In this document: positions 32,583 through 41,047 of the stretch, in pieces
How positions within the stretch are numbered: position 1 is the first letter of the stretch
Layout: each line of letters begins with the position of its first letter
Assembly (NCBI RefSeq): GCF_900115345.1
Contig: NZ_FOWC01000013.1
Span: forward strand, 1-64,000
DNA: 64,000 nucleotides
Origin: Amycolatopsis rubida
GTDB lineage: Bacteria > Actinomycetota > Actinomycetes > Mycobacteriales > Pseudonocardiaceae
Direction: 5' to 3'
Program-made: the position numbers and the translations under genes
The notes under the pieces: generated by a model
Databases searched by the model: none
What the model saw: the letters and a program-made list of their open reading frames with translations, nothing else
Told to the model about the DNA's origin: nothing

Positions 32583-33441
32583 ATGGTGTGCACCGCCTTT
32601 CGTTCCGGCCGCGACGAGTGCGCGGCCTGGCTCACCGTCCCGGACTGGCCGGGGCCGCATCCGGCGCCCGTGCTCGTGCACGGCGGCGGCGCGACGCACG
32701 AGATGACGCTCGGCCAGTACGAAACCTGGTTCTCCGCAGCGGGTTTCGCCGTGCTGGCGTTCGATTTCCGGCACCTCGGCGAATCCGGCGGCGAGCCCCG
32801 GCAACGGGTCAGCCAGCGCCGGTACGCCGAGGACGTCGACGCCGCGCTGGCGTTCGCCCGCGGCAGGCCGGAGATCGAGGCGGGCCGGATCGCGTTGTGG
32901 GGAACCTCGTTCGTGTCCAGTCACGTGCTCGCCGCGGCGGCGCGGGATCCGTCGCTGGCCGCGGCGGTCGTGCAGGGTCCGGTGTTCAGCGGCCGGGCCG
33001 TCGTGGCGCGAGCCGGGCCGCGGCACCTGGCGCGGTTCGCCGGGCCGATCGTGGCGGACCTGGTGCGGTCCGCGTTGCGGTTGCCTCGCCGGTACGTTCC
33101 GCTGGCCGGCCGTCCGGGCGAGCTGGCCTTCGTGAATCAGCCCGGCGCGCTGGAGGGCGGGGAATCGGTCACGCCGGAGGGCGGTGAGTTCGACAACCGG
33201 ATCACCGCCGCGTCCGGCTTGGGCATGGTGTTCTACAACGCCGCCGCGCGGGCCTCGCGGGTGCGGTGTCCGCTGCTGATCTGCGCCTGCGACCGCGAGA
33301 ATCCCATCGACCCGTCGATCGCCGCCGCGGGCCGTGCTGAAGCACTACGATGCGGATCACTTCACCGTCTACCATCCGCCTGTGGTCGAAAAGGTCGTCG
33401 CGGATCAGCTCGACTTCCTCGCCGTCCACCTGACCCAGTGA
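32583..33441 (+). pseudogene. Alpha/beta hydrolase gene with frameshift near its 3' end
   Basis: The first 250 residues form a normal hydrolase: PVLVHGGGATHEMTLGQYE, VLAFDFRHLGESGGEPRQ, nucleophile in ALWGTSFVSSHVLAAAA (GTSF replacing GxSxG). After CDRENPIDPSIAAA the frame runs into nonsense, whereas the true C-terminus AVLKHYDADHFTVYHPP to DQLDFLAVHLTQ sits in another frame ending at 33441, 9 bases before the acyl-CoA synthetase ATG. One base must have been gained or two lost near 33330. In the current frame the catalytic His (DADHF) is lost. The ATG at 33451 of the next gene fits an operon. Sequencing error is possible. Confidence 0.72.
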
Positions 33442-33450
33442 GGACGAGCG

Positions 33451-34953
33451 ATGACGCGTATTCACGACCTGCTCCGCACCGCGCCTGCGGACGCCGTCGG
33501 CTGGACGGCCGGTTCCCAGGACCTCCGGTTCGCCGAGATGGACGCCTGGTCGGACCGGATCGCCGCCGATTTCCTGCGGCGGGGCGTGCGGCGCGGCGAT
33601 CGGATCGCGGTCAACGGGCGCACGACGCCGGAGTGGCTGGCGGTGTACTTCGCCGCCGCGAAGATCGGCGCGGCGGTCGTCGGGCTGAGTCCTCGGTACC
33701 GGGAGACCGAATTCGCGCACATCCTGAACGATTCCGGCGCGCGTCTCGTGGTCACCGAACCTTCGGCGGGGGACGTCGATTTCCTCGCCCTGCTGGGAAA
33801 CCTCAAGCTGCCTGGCGTTTCCGCGGCGACTTTCGCCGAACTGGGCGCAGCGGAGCCGGACACCGAGGCGCTGGCGGCCGCGTCGGCGGCAGTCGAGAAG
33901 GACGATCCGGTGATGATCATTTACACCTCCGGCACCACCGGCCGTCCCAAAGGCGCGACGCTGACTCATCGCGGCCAGCTGGCGTCCGCCGCCGCGGAAG
34001 CCGATCACCTGCAGCTGAGCGCCGACGACGTGCTGCCGGTGGCCGTTCCGCTGAACCACGTCAGCGGCATCACCTGCTGCATCCTGTCCGCTTTGGTCGC
34101 GCGCAGCCGGACGGTGCTGTTGCCGTCCTTCGACGCCGGTGCTGCCGCTGATCTGTTCCGGACGGCTGGGCTGACGATGTGGGTCGGCGTGCCGACGATG
34201 CACACGCTGCTGCTGAACCACGAGCGTTTCGCCGGTATCGACACTTCCGCGATCCGCGTAGTCGTCACCGGTGGCGCGAATGCGGAACCTGCTTTGCTGC
34301 AACGCCTTACGGCTGCGTTCCCGAAGGCGACGGTGATGAATCTGTACGGGCTGAGCGAGGTGTCCGGTGCCGTGGTGATGACGCCGTGGAATGCCGGCAC
34401 GGAAGCGACCGAACGCTCGATCGGCGTCCCTTTCCCCGGGGTGGAAGCAAAAATCGCGTCCCCGTCCGGAGAAGCACTGCCGACCGGCGAAACCGGCGAA
34501 TTGCTGTTCCGGACCCCGTCGATCATGGCCGGCTACCACAATCTGCCGGCGGAAACCGCCGCGGCGCTCGACGCGGACGGCTGGCTGCACACCGGCGACA
34601 TGGCCCGCGCGGACGAGGACGGTTGCCTGACGCTGCAGGGCCGCGCCAAGGACATGTTCGTCCAAGGCGGATTCAACATTTATCCGGTCGAGGTGGAGAA
34701 CGTCCTCGCCGCGCATCCCGGGGTGCTGCTGGCGGCCGGGGTCGGCGTGCCCGATCCGGTGCTGGGGGAGATCGGCCGGTATTACGTTGTCCCGGCACCG
34801 GAATCGGCGGTCACCGAAGCGGAGCTGAAGGAGTTCTGCGCGGTGCAGGTGGCCGATTACAAGGTTCCGCGCCAGATCGTGGTCCGGGACAGCCTGCCGC
34901 TGACGCCGGCCGGGAAGGTGCGAAAAGCGGCTCTGCGCGCGGAAAACGGCTAG
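33451..34953 (+). CDS. Acyl-CoA synthetase (AMP-forming, ANL superfamily)
   Basis: A 500-residue adenylate-forming enzyme. The P-loop-like motif YTSGTTGRPKGATLTH is at about 158-173; VTGGANAEPALLQR, MNLYGLSEVSG (A5) and GWLHTGDMARADEDGCLTLQGR (A7-A8) follow; the catalytic Lys is in PAGKVRKAALR near the C-terminus. It activates a carboxylic acid, probably a medium/long-chain or branched fatty acid; exact substrate is unknown. It starts 9 bases after the end of the hydrolase gene, so both form an operon with the TetR operator upstream. A logical chain is hydrolase releasing an acid that this enzyme converts to its CoA ester. Confidence 0.92.
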   Translation: MTRIHDLLRTAPADAVGWTAGSQDLRFAEMDAWSDRIAADFLRRGVRRGDRIAVNGRTTPEWLAVYFAAAKIGAAVVGLSPRYRETEFAHILNDSGARLVVTEPSAGDVDFLALLGNLKLPGVSAATFAELGAAEPDTEALAAASAAVEKDDPVMIIYTSGTTGRPKGATLTHRGQLASAAAEADHLQLSADDVLPVAVPLNHVSGITCCILSALVARSRTVLLPSFDAGAAADLFRTAGLTMWVGVPTMHTLLLNHERFAGIDTSAIRVVVTGGANAEPALLQRLTAAFPKATVMNLYGLSEVSGAVVMTPWNAGTEATERSIGVPFPGVEAKIASPSGEALPTGETGELLFRTPSIMAGYHNLPAETAAALDADGWLHTGDMARADEDGCLTLQGRAKDMFVQGGFNIYPVEVENVLAAHPGVLLAAGVGVPDPVLGEIGRYYVVPAPESAVTEAELKEFCAVQVADYKVPRQIVVRDSLPLTPAGKVRKAALRAENG

Positions 34954-34974
34954 CGGCCGGACGAAACGGGCCGC
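34953..34974. terminator. Weak hairpin between convergent genes
   Basis: GCGGCC (34953-34958) pairs with GGCCGC (34969-34974) right after the synthetase stop; no T tract. It may contribute to termination between the two convergent genes. Confidence 0.35.
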
Positions 34975-35081
34975 AGGCTTCACTGGCGAGAAGTCCGTCC
35001 GGGCGTCGCGCGCCGGGCCAATCGGTGCGGGGGAAGGCCCCGAACGCCGCTGAGTCCGCACACGCTGCTGAGAAACCGTGG

Positions 35082-36491
35082 TCAGGCGTTCGCCAGGACC
35101 GCCGCCTGGATCACCCGCGCGGCGTCGGCGAACGCGTCCGGATTCGGCCCGGCGTAGTTGAGCCGGATGAACCGTCCGGTCGGCTCGGCGGGGAACCATT
35201 CGTCGCCAGGGCCGATGACCACACCGGCGGATTCGCAATCGCGGACCACCCGTGCCAGGTCGACCGTTCCGGGAAGGCGCGCCCAGAGGTTCAGTCCGCC
35301 CTGCGGCACGGATTCCGCCTGGACCGCGGGCGCGTGTTCGCGGAGGCCGGTGAGCAGCAGGTCGCGGCGGATCTTGAGCTGGTGCCGGACCCGGCGCAGG
35401 TGGGTGCGCCAGGCGGGCTGGGTCACGACGTCGAGTGCGACGGTCTGCAGCACCGTGCTGACGTACATCGATTCCGCCAGCGTGTCGACGAGAATCCGGT
35501 CGCGCGCCGGGCCGCGGGCGATCAGCGCGGCGACGCGGATCGCGGGGGAGACGCTCTTGGTGAGGGAGCGAAGGTAGACCACGTGGCCGTCGTCGTCGCG
35601 GCCCGCGAGCGGCTGCGGTTCCGCCGTGATGCCGAAATCGTGCGCGGAATCGTCCTCGATCAGGAAAGCGCCGTGCTGGCGGACGGTGTCGAGGACGCGG
35701 CCGGCCAGGCCGGGCTGCCACAGCGCACCGGTCGGGCTGGCGAAACTGGGCTGCGCGTAGAAGGCCCGCGCGCCGGTTTGCTCGAACGTCCTGGCCAGTG
35801 CGTCGGGATCCGGCCCGTTCGGGCCGCTCGGCACCGGAACCACCGCGACGCCCGCTTTCGCCGCCGCGAGGATCGCGCCCCAGTACGTCGGGGATTCCAG
35901 CAGCAGCGGCTGTCCCGGGCCGACCAGCGCGCGGAAGGCGGTGACCAGGCCGCTCTGGCTGCCCGGGGTGATCACGACGTCGCGCGGGGTCACCGGGGCG
36001 ATATCGGCCGGGGTCGCCGCGCGCAGTTCCGCGGCGAACCAGGCCTGGAGTTCGGGAACACCCGCGGTCGGCGGCCGTCCGACCAGCGCCGCCGTCCGTG
36101 CGGCCCGGGAGAACGCGCTCCGGACGAGACGCTCCGGCAGCAGCTCTGGGTCGGGATAGCCGGAATGAAGCGCTACTGAGCCAGTGGAGACCGGCTGCAG
36201 CGACGCGGGCTGTTTGAGCAGCCCGTGCCCCGGGGTGCCCAGCGCCGCGGTCTGCCAGCCGTAGTCGCCGGACCCGGTGGCGGGCGCCGCGCGGACGAAC
36301 GTGCCGACTCCCGGCAAACTCTCCACCAGTCCTTGGGAAGACAGGCTGCGCAGTGCCTTCTGGACAGTCACCGGACTGGCCGAATACCGTGCGACCAGCT
36401 CCCGCGACGAGGGCAGCTTCGCTCCCGCCGGGGCGGTGGCGATCCACTCGCGCAGTGTCGAAGCGATCCGAGAGCTGCTATCGTCGGACAT
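35082..36491 (-). CDS. MocR/GntR-type PLP-dependent transcriptional regulator
   Basis: A 469-residue protein. The GntR winged helix spans about 5-70 (IASTLREWIATAPAGAKLPS, SASPVTVQKALRSLSSQGLV), followed by a type I aminotransferase-like domain with VVITPGSQSGL, SPTYWGAIL, ARAFYAQPSFASPTG, EDDSAHDF and the PLP lysine in RSLTKSVSPAIR (about 330). MocR proteins use PLP as sensor. The ATG at 36491 overlaps the ATG of the divergent EamA gene (they share CATG) and lacks a ribosome site; TATCAT lies 8 bases upstream of the ATG, as for a leaderless mRNA. The EamA exporter is the obvious target. Confidence 0.9.
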   Translation of the reverse strand: MSDDSSSRIASTLREWIATAPAGAKLPSSRELVARYSASPVTVQKALRSLSSQGLVESLPGVGTFVRAAPATGSGDYGWQTAALGTPGHGLLKQPASLQPVSTGSVALHSGYPDPELLPERLVRSAFSRAARTAALVGRPPTAGVPELQAWFAAELRAATPADIAPVTPRDVVITPGSQSGLVTAFRALVGPGQPLLLESPTYWGAILAAAKAGVAVVPVPSGPNGPDPDALARTFEQTGARAFYAQPSFASPTGALWQPGLAGRVLDTVRQHGAFLIEDDSAHDFGITAEPQPLAGRDDDGHVVYLRSLTKSVSPAIRVAALIARGPARDRILVDTLAESMYVSTVLQTVALDVVTQPAWRTHLRRVRHQLKIRRDLLLTGLREHAPAVQAESVPQGGLNLWARLPGTVDLARVVRDCESAGVVIGPGDEWFPAEPTGRFIRLNYAGPNPDAFADAARVIQAAVLANA

Positions 36492-36516
36492 GAAACTGAA
36501 TGATAGCGCTACTCTC
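36470..36516. promoter_or_regulatory. Symmetrical divergent promoter over overlapping start codons
   Basis: GAGAG-n2-GCTATC (36470-36482) and GATAGC-n4-CTCTC (36502-36516) form an inverted repeat centred on the shared CATG (36489-36492). Each arm contains a -10-like box, TATCGT reading right (36479-36484) and TATCAT reading left (36500-36505 complement), at the distance expected for transcription starting at the A of each ATG. The dyad is probably both promoter pair and MocR operator. Confidence 0.55.
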
Positions 36517-37437
36517 CCAGAAGCACCGGCGCTACCCCGGACCGGTCTTTGGTGGGGCCTGCTCGGTGTCGTGGCGTTCTCGTTCACCGTGCCGTTCACC
36601 CGGGTCGCGGTGGAAAACGGCGGCCTCTCGGCGATGTTCATCGGCGCTGCCCGGGCAGCGGCCGCCGCGGTGCTCGCGAGCGTCGCGCTGATCGCCGCCA
36701 AACAACGACTCCCGCGCGGCACCCAGTGGTTCCGCCTCGCCGTCGTCGCGGGCGGAGTGGTGATCGGCTTCCCGATGCTGACCTCGTACGCCCTCACCAC
36801 AGCCTCCGCCAGCCACGGCGCCGTCGTCATCGCGCTGCTCCCCGCCGCGACCGCGGTAGCAGCGGTGCTCCGCACCCGCGAACGTCCACCCGCGACTTTC
36901 TGGGCCCTGGCCATCGTCGGTGCCGTCGCGGCGATCGGCTTCGCCGTCCTGCAGGGCGGTGGCCTCAGTGGACTGCAGTGGTCGGACGCGCTGTTCTTCG
37001 GCGCGGTGCTGGCCGCCGCAGTCGGTTACGCAGAAGGCGGTTTGCTGGCGCGGGAATTAGGCGCCTGGCAAACCGTTTCGTGGGCGCTGGTGGTCGCCTC
37101 GCCCTTGATGGTCGCGTTGACCGTCGTGTCGGTGGCGAGCCACCCTCCACATGCGACCGTAGGCGAGTGGGCCGCTTTCGCTTATTTGGCGGTGGTGAGC
37201 ATGTATCTGGGTTTCTTCGCGTGGTATCGCGGGCTGGGCATCGGGCCGATGACTCAGGTCAGCCAGGTGCAGTTGGTGCAGCCGGTGCTGAATCTGTTGT
37301 GGGCAGCGGTATTCCTCGGCGAGGAGCTGACCTGGCAGACCATTCTGGGCGGGCTGGCCGTGATCGTCTGCGCGGGGAGCGCGGTGCGGGTGCGGACTGC
37401 TACGCGAAGCAGCAGGTCGTCCTGCGGACAATGCTGA
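36490..37437 (+). CDS. EamA/DMT family exporter
   Basis: A 315-residue integral membrane protein with ten predicted helices in two EamA repeats: GLWWGLLGVVAFSFTVPFTR at about 18-37 and SDALFFGAVLAAAVGYAEGG at about 165-184. DMT transporters export amino acids, vitamins or drugs; a MocR partner suggests a PLP-related vitamer or amino acid. The ATG at 36490 shares bases with the ATG of the divergent regulator and has no ribosome site, implying leaderless translation. No other start exists before the first helix. Confidence 0.9.
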   Translation: MKLNDSATLPEAPALPRTGLWWGLLGVVAFSFTVPFTRVAVENGGLSAMFIGAARAAAAAVLASVALIAAKQRLPRGTQWFRLAVVAGGVVIGFPMLTSYALTTASASHGAVVIALLPAATAVAAVLRTRERPPATFWALAIVGAVAAIGFAVLQGGGLSGLQWSDALFFGAVLAAAVGYAEGGLLARELGAWQTVSWALVVASPLMVALTVVSVASHPPHATVGEWAAFAYLAVVSMYLGFFAWYRGLGIGPMTQVSQVQLVQPVLNLLWAAVFLGEELTWQTILGGLAVIVCAGSAVRVRTATRSSRSSCGQC

Positions 37438-37467
37438 GGGCGGGATCTGGTGGCCTGCTTTTCCCGG

Positions 37468-37809
37468 CTAGAGGCCCAGCCGGGCCGCGTCGTCCGTGCT
37501 GACCGAGACCGCCAGCTCCGCCGGTCGCAGCTCGACAGTTTCGGGTGCGCCGTCGAGCAATTCGAGCAGCCGGGGCAGGTATTTGGTCAGCACGCCGGTG
37601 TTGTGCGCGTCGAGTGCCGTGCGCGAGGGATACTTCTCGACCACTGTCACTCGCAACGGGTCGGAATCCGGCTCGACGTAAAAGGCATACCGCAACGTGT
37701 CCGGCTCATCGCGCAGCACTTCGGGGACCAGTTCGGAAAACAGTGCGAGCATTTCGGACCCGCGGCCAGGTTTGGCTTGGAGGCGAGCGATAACCACGAT
37801 CTCGGACAT
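37468..37809 (-). CDS. Antibiotic biosynthesis monooxygenase (ABM) family protein
   Basis: A 113-residue dimeric ferredoxin-like-fold protein: EIVVIARLQAKPGRGSEMLA, FYVEPDSDPLRVTVVEKYPS. ABM-fold proteins include cofactorless quinone-forming monooxygenases and heme- or autoinducer-modifying enzymes; a broad stress or detoxification role is most likely. The ATG at 37809 has AGGAG 8 bases upstream. It lies 16 bases after the CocE-type hydrolase on the same strand, so the two are co-transcribed. Confidence 0.85.
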   Translation of the reverse strand: MSEIVVIARLQAKPGRGSEMLALFSELVPEVLRDEPDTLRYAFYVEPDSDPLRVTVVEKYPSRTALDAHNTGVLTKYLPRLLELLDGAPETVELRPAELAVSVSTDDAARLGL

Positions 37810-37825
37810 GGAATTCTCCTGGTTC

Positions 37826-39523
37826 TTACGCGCCGAGCACCGGAAGGCGCAGCGCTGAGGTGTGGTGCACGGTGTGCTGCGCGACGACCGCCTCGTCGAG
37901 AGTGCCGAATTCCGGCACCGTGCGAGTGTGCAGATTGCGGCTGTAGCGCGGAAAACTGAACCCGGCGAGCTGGACCCTGATTCGGTGTCCCCGGGCGAAT
38001 CGGTGCGCGACGTCGTGCAGGGCAACCGTTACGCGGCTGGGTTCTTCGGCATCGAGCCAGTCAGTGTCTCCGCCGTTGCGATACCGTGCCCGTTGCGCGC
38101 CCTCGGCGACATTGAGCGCGAAACCGCCGGGCTCGACGTCCACCAAGGTGACGCAGATGTCGGCATCCGGCGCGGTGCTGGTGACGTACGCGATCAGTTC
38201 AGCCTGCCCGGCGATCGTCACTTCCTCGGTCAGCGGGGCACTGGTGTAGCGGAGTGCGTCTTCGCGCTTATCGACCGCGCGCTGGTCCTGGATGCCGCCC
38301 GGTGCCGAGGCTGGATCGCCTTCGAACGCGACTACCCCGCCGTGGGTGGGAAATGGATCATGTGGATCGGCAGTGAATGTTTCCGAACCGTGCCCTCCCT
38401 CCTGTGTCAGCAGGCCGGCTGCGGAAAGCGCCCATTCTTCGACTGTCGATGCGGGCGGCCACGCCGGCGCGGTTGCCCAGGTATTCGATCCGCCAACGAA
38501 ATAGCGGACCCGCCCGGACAGATATGGTTCAGCCGCCGGGTAATCCGAGCCGTCTCCGCCGCGCAGATGCCTGTCGAAGAACGCGGCGAGCACCGGGCTC
38601 CAGGTCGGCACCCCCGCCGCTGCGTTCGGCAACACGCGCGCACCGACGTCGCTGAACGCGCTGTAGGTGCCCGCGTGGGTCCACGGCCCTGCGATCAGCC
38701 CCGCTTTTTCGTTGTCGGCCAACCGGGTCGCGAGCCGGAACTGGGTAGGACTCGTGAAATCCCGGTACCCGCTGATCTGCAGAAACGGAATGTCGACCCG
38801 CTCAGGCTCGGTGAGCAGCGTCGGCCGATCCCAGAACGGGTCGTGCGGCGACCGCAGCCAATCCGTCCAGAACGGCGCGACACGGCGGTCGTCGAGCGGG
38901 GCAAGACTGGTCAGCGGCAACTGGCTCACCGCGGCACGGCGATCGGCGAAGGCCTCGTCCAGCAGTTCGCGCACCCGCTTCCGTTCGGCCGCGCTCAACG
39001 ACGTGTGGTCCAGACCTTCCTGCACCATCCCGAGTGCGTACAGCGTCAGAAAGCCCAGCTCGAACAGCCCGCCCGGACGCGCGGTGTGGCGCAGGTCAGC
39101 GGTCCCGATCATCGCGACGGCCGCCTTGAGCCGCGGATTCCGCGCGGCGACCGCCTGCAGCACGGTCATGCCCAGGTAGGACGAGCCGTAAATCCCGACG
39201 TTGCCATCGCTCCAGGGCTGCGCCGCGGCCCAGTCGATCGCGTCGGAGGAGTCGTTGTACTCCTGCGCGATGAAGTCGAACTCGCCGCCGGACCCGAACC
39301 GCCCGCGGCTGTCCTGCACCAGCACCGCGAAGCCTTGGCGGGCCAGCCAGACCGGATCGGCCACGAGCCCCGAAACGCGGAAAACGCCGGTGCGGTCGTA
39401 AGGGGTCCGGTGCAGCAGCACGGGCCAGCGGCCGTCCGTTGCCGGTCGGTACAGGTCGCCGGCGAGGGTGACGCCGTCGCGGGTCTTCATTTCGATGCCG
39501 GCGTCGATGCGAGGTGGATGCAC
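37826..39523 (-). CDS. CocE/NonD family hydrolase
   Basis: A 565-residue enzyme of the X-Pro dipeptidyl-peptidase/cocaine esterase family. The hydrolase domain starts KTRDGVTLAGDLYRPATDG; the nucleophile Ser is in GIYGSSYLGMT (about 120-130), Asp and His follow in the cap/core (GPWTHAGTY with the His). A jelly-roll domain (about 350-565, IQDQRAVDKREDALRYTSAP) ends it. Substrates are esters or amides with bulky acyl groups; none can be named. GTG at 39523 follows GGGAG at 5 bases. It is divergent from a quinone oxidoreductase over two CACTAACCGTTG repeats. Confidence 0.88.
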   Translation of the reverse strand: MHPPRIDAGIEMKTRDGVTLAGDLYRPATDGRWPVLLHRTPYDRTGVFRVSGLVADPVWLARQGFAVLVQDSRGRFGSGGEFDFIAQEYNDSSDAIDWAAAQPWSDGNVGIYGSSYLGMTVLQAVAARNPRLKAAVAMIGTADLRHTARPGGLFELGFLTLYALGMVQEGLDHTSLSAAERKRVRELLDEAFADRRAAVSQLPLTSLAPLDDRRVAPFWTDWLRSPHDPFWDRPTLLTEPERVDIPFLQISGYRDFTSPTQFRLATRLADNEKAGLIAGPWTHAGTYSAFSDVGARVLPNAAAGVPTWSPVLAAFFDRHLRGGDGSDYPAAEPYLSGRVRYFVGGSNTWATAPAWPPASTVEEWALSAAGLLTQEGGHGSETFTADPHDPFPTHGGVVAFEGDPASAPGGIQDQRAVDKREDALRYTSAPLTEEVTIAGQAELIAYVTSTAPDADICVTLVDVEPGGFALNVAEGAQRARYRNGGDTDWLDAEEPSRVTVALHDVAHRFARGHRIRVQLAGFSFPRYSRNLHTRTVPEFGTLDEAVVAQHTVHHTSALRLPVLGA

Positions 39524-39570
39524 GGTTACTCCCGTTCGGAGAGGAGCTGGCTCGGTGCGGCCGACCATAG

Positions 39571-39599
39571 CACTAACCGTTGCAAAACACTAACCGTTG
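39571..39599. promoter_or_regulatory. Direct repeat CACTAACCGTTG, candidate operator
   Basis: CACTAACCGTTG occurs at 39571-39582 and 39588-39599, 17 bp apart, in the gap between cocE-like and quinone-oxidoreductase genes. No regulator gene is adjacent, so a distant regulator is implied. Confidence 0.6.
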
Positions 39600-39615
39600 T
39601 TGTTAAGTTGGCGGC

Positions 39616-40509
39616 ATGAAAGCAGTGCGCTTCGCCGCCTATGGCGGCCCCGAAGTCCTTGAGCTGGCAGAAGTCCCCGAACCCCACGCCGGACCCGGCC
39701 AGATCCGCGTCGCCGTGCGCGCGGCAGGCGTGAACCCGCACGATTGGCGCACTCGCGAGGGCCAGTTCCAGCGGATCCGCCCGATCGAACTGCCCTCCGG
39801 CGTCGGCCAGGACGCCTCCGGCATGGTCGACGAGGTCGGCGAAGGCGTCACCGGCGTCGCGGTGGGGGACCCGGTGCTGGGTCGAGGTTCGAATACCTAC
39901 GCCGAGTTCGCCGTGCTGAATTCCTGGGCGCCGTTGCCGTCCGGGCTGACCTTCGCCGAAGCGGCCGGGTACCCGTCGGTGGTCGAGACCGCGCTCCGCG
40001 TCCTCCGGCTGGTGGGTGTCCAAACTGGACAGACCCTGCTGGTGAGCGGCGCCGCGGGCGGAGTCGGATCGGCGGTGTTGCAGGTCGCCCGTGACCGGGG
40101 AATCAAGGTGATCGGCACGGCCAGCGCCGCGAATCAGGACTACGTGCGAAGCCTGGACGCGATCGCGACCACCTACGGCGAGGGCTGGGTCGACCGGGTG
40201 CGCCGGCTCGGCCAGGTCGACGCCGCCCTCGACCTCAACGGCACCGGGGTGATCCGCGGCCTGCTCGACCTGACCGGGGACCCGGACAAGGTGATCACGA
40301 TCGCCGACCTGGAGGCCCCGATGCTGGGCATCCGGTTCGCCGGGACGGGCGGGAACATGAAGGAAGCCCTGGCCGAGACAGTCGACCTGGTCGAGCGCGG
40401 AAAGCTCCGCATCCCAGTCGCCAAGTCCTACCCGCTGGCCGAGGCTCCGGCGGCACACGCGGACAGTCAGGCGGGACACACTCGTGGACGGCGGGTCTTG
40501 CTGGTCTGA
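39616..40509 (+). CDS. NADP-dependent quinone oxidoreductase (zinc-free MDR family)
   Basis: A 297-residue medium-chain reductase/dehydrogenase like QOR: MKAVRFAAYGGPEVLELAEV at the start, the nucleotide motif SGAAGGVGSAVLQVARDRG (about 140-158), and the C-terminal KSYPLAEAPAAHADSQAGHT signature typical of QOR. Zinc ligands are missing, as in quinone reductases. It should reduce quinones or enones with NADPH. The ATG at 39616 has only a poor ribosome site. It is monocistronic and may be coregulated with the divergent cocE-ABM pair. Confidence 0.9.
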   Translation: MKAVRFAAYGGPEVLELAEVPEPHAGPGQIRVAVRAAGVNPHDWRTREGQFQRIRPIELPSGVGQDASGMVDEVGEGVTGVAVGDPVLGRGSNTYAEFAVLNSWAPLPSGLTFAEAAGYPSVVETALRVLRLVGVQTGQTLLVSGAAGGVGSAVLQVARDRGIKVIGTASAANQDYVRSLDAIATTYGEGWVDRVRRLGQVDAALDLNGTGVIRGLLDLTGDPDKVITIADLEAPMLGIRFAGTGGNMKEALAETVDLVERGKLRIPVAKSYPLAEAPAAHADSQAGHTRGRRVLLV

Positions 40510-40530
40510 CGATCGCGAACCGAGCAGGCG

Positions 40531-41045
40531 TTACTCGTAGACCCACACCGTGTTGAAGGACGCGCCCCGCGGTCCGCCTGCTTGAGGACACCGCTCGACG
40601 GGCTGACTTGGCTGACATGTCCGAGGTCCCGCCGAGCGGTGTCTCGGCGATCAGCTCGGCGTTGACGCGAGGGCATCCGCCCGTTTCCGGGTAGCAGGGC
40701 TGGACCGGCACCAGCGTCTGCCGGTTATGAGGTCCTTGACGACGATGCGGAACTTCCTGGTCGCGGGCTCGCAGGTGACGGCGGCGTCGATCGGGTCGCC
40801 CGGTTCGGCCGGGCTCGCAATGTGGATGTCGTTGTGCGGGAACATCTCCCACCAGAGCACGTACTGCGCGATCCCGTTCACGCGGCGCGCCGACGAACCG
40901 CCTTGCTCGACGACGTCGTTCCACCAGCCGTCCATGCCCGCCCAAGAGACGCCCCAGACGTCCTGCGCGGCCGGGCAGCTGATCTTGGGTTGGATCCAGC
41001 GCGCGTGCGCCGACCGGAAATCGGTCGGGTGGGCCGCGCTCGCCC
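40531..41045 (-). pseudogene. G1 (eqolisin) glutamic peptidase gene, 5'-truncated and frameshifted
   Basis: Three frames together give DFRSAHARWIQPKISCPAAQ, SWAGMDGWWNDVVEQGG, YVLWWEMFPHNDIHI and FRIVVKDLITG, then after a shift near 40722 TLVPVQPCYPETGGCPR and NAELIAETPLGGTSD, and after another shift GASFNTVWVYE ending at 40531. This is the mature part of actinobacterial G1 endopeptidases (secreted acid glutamic peptidases). The signal peptide and propeptide are missing: homology stops near 41045, next to another 5'-truncated gene. Confidence 0.65.
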
Positions 41046-41047
41046 GC

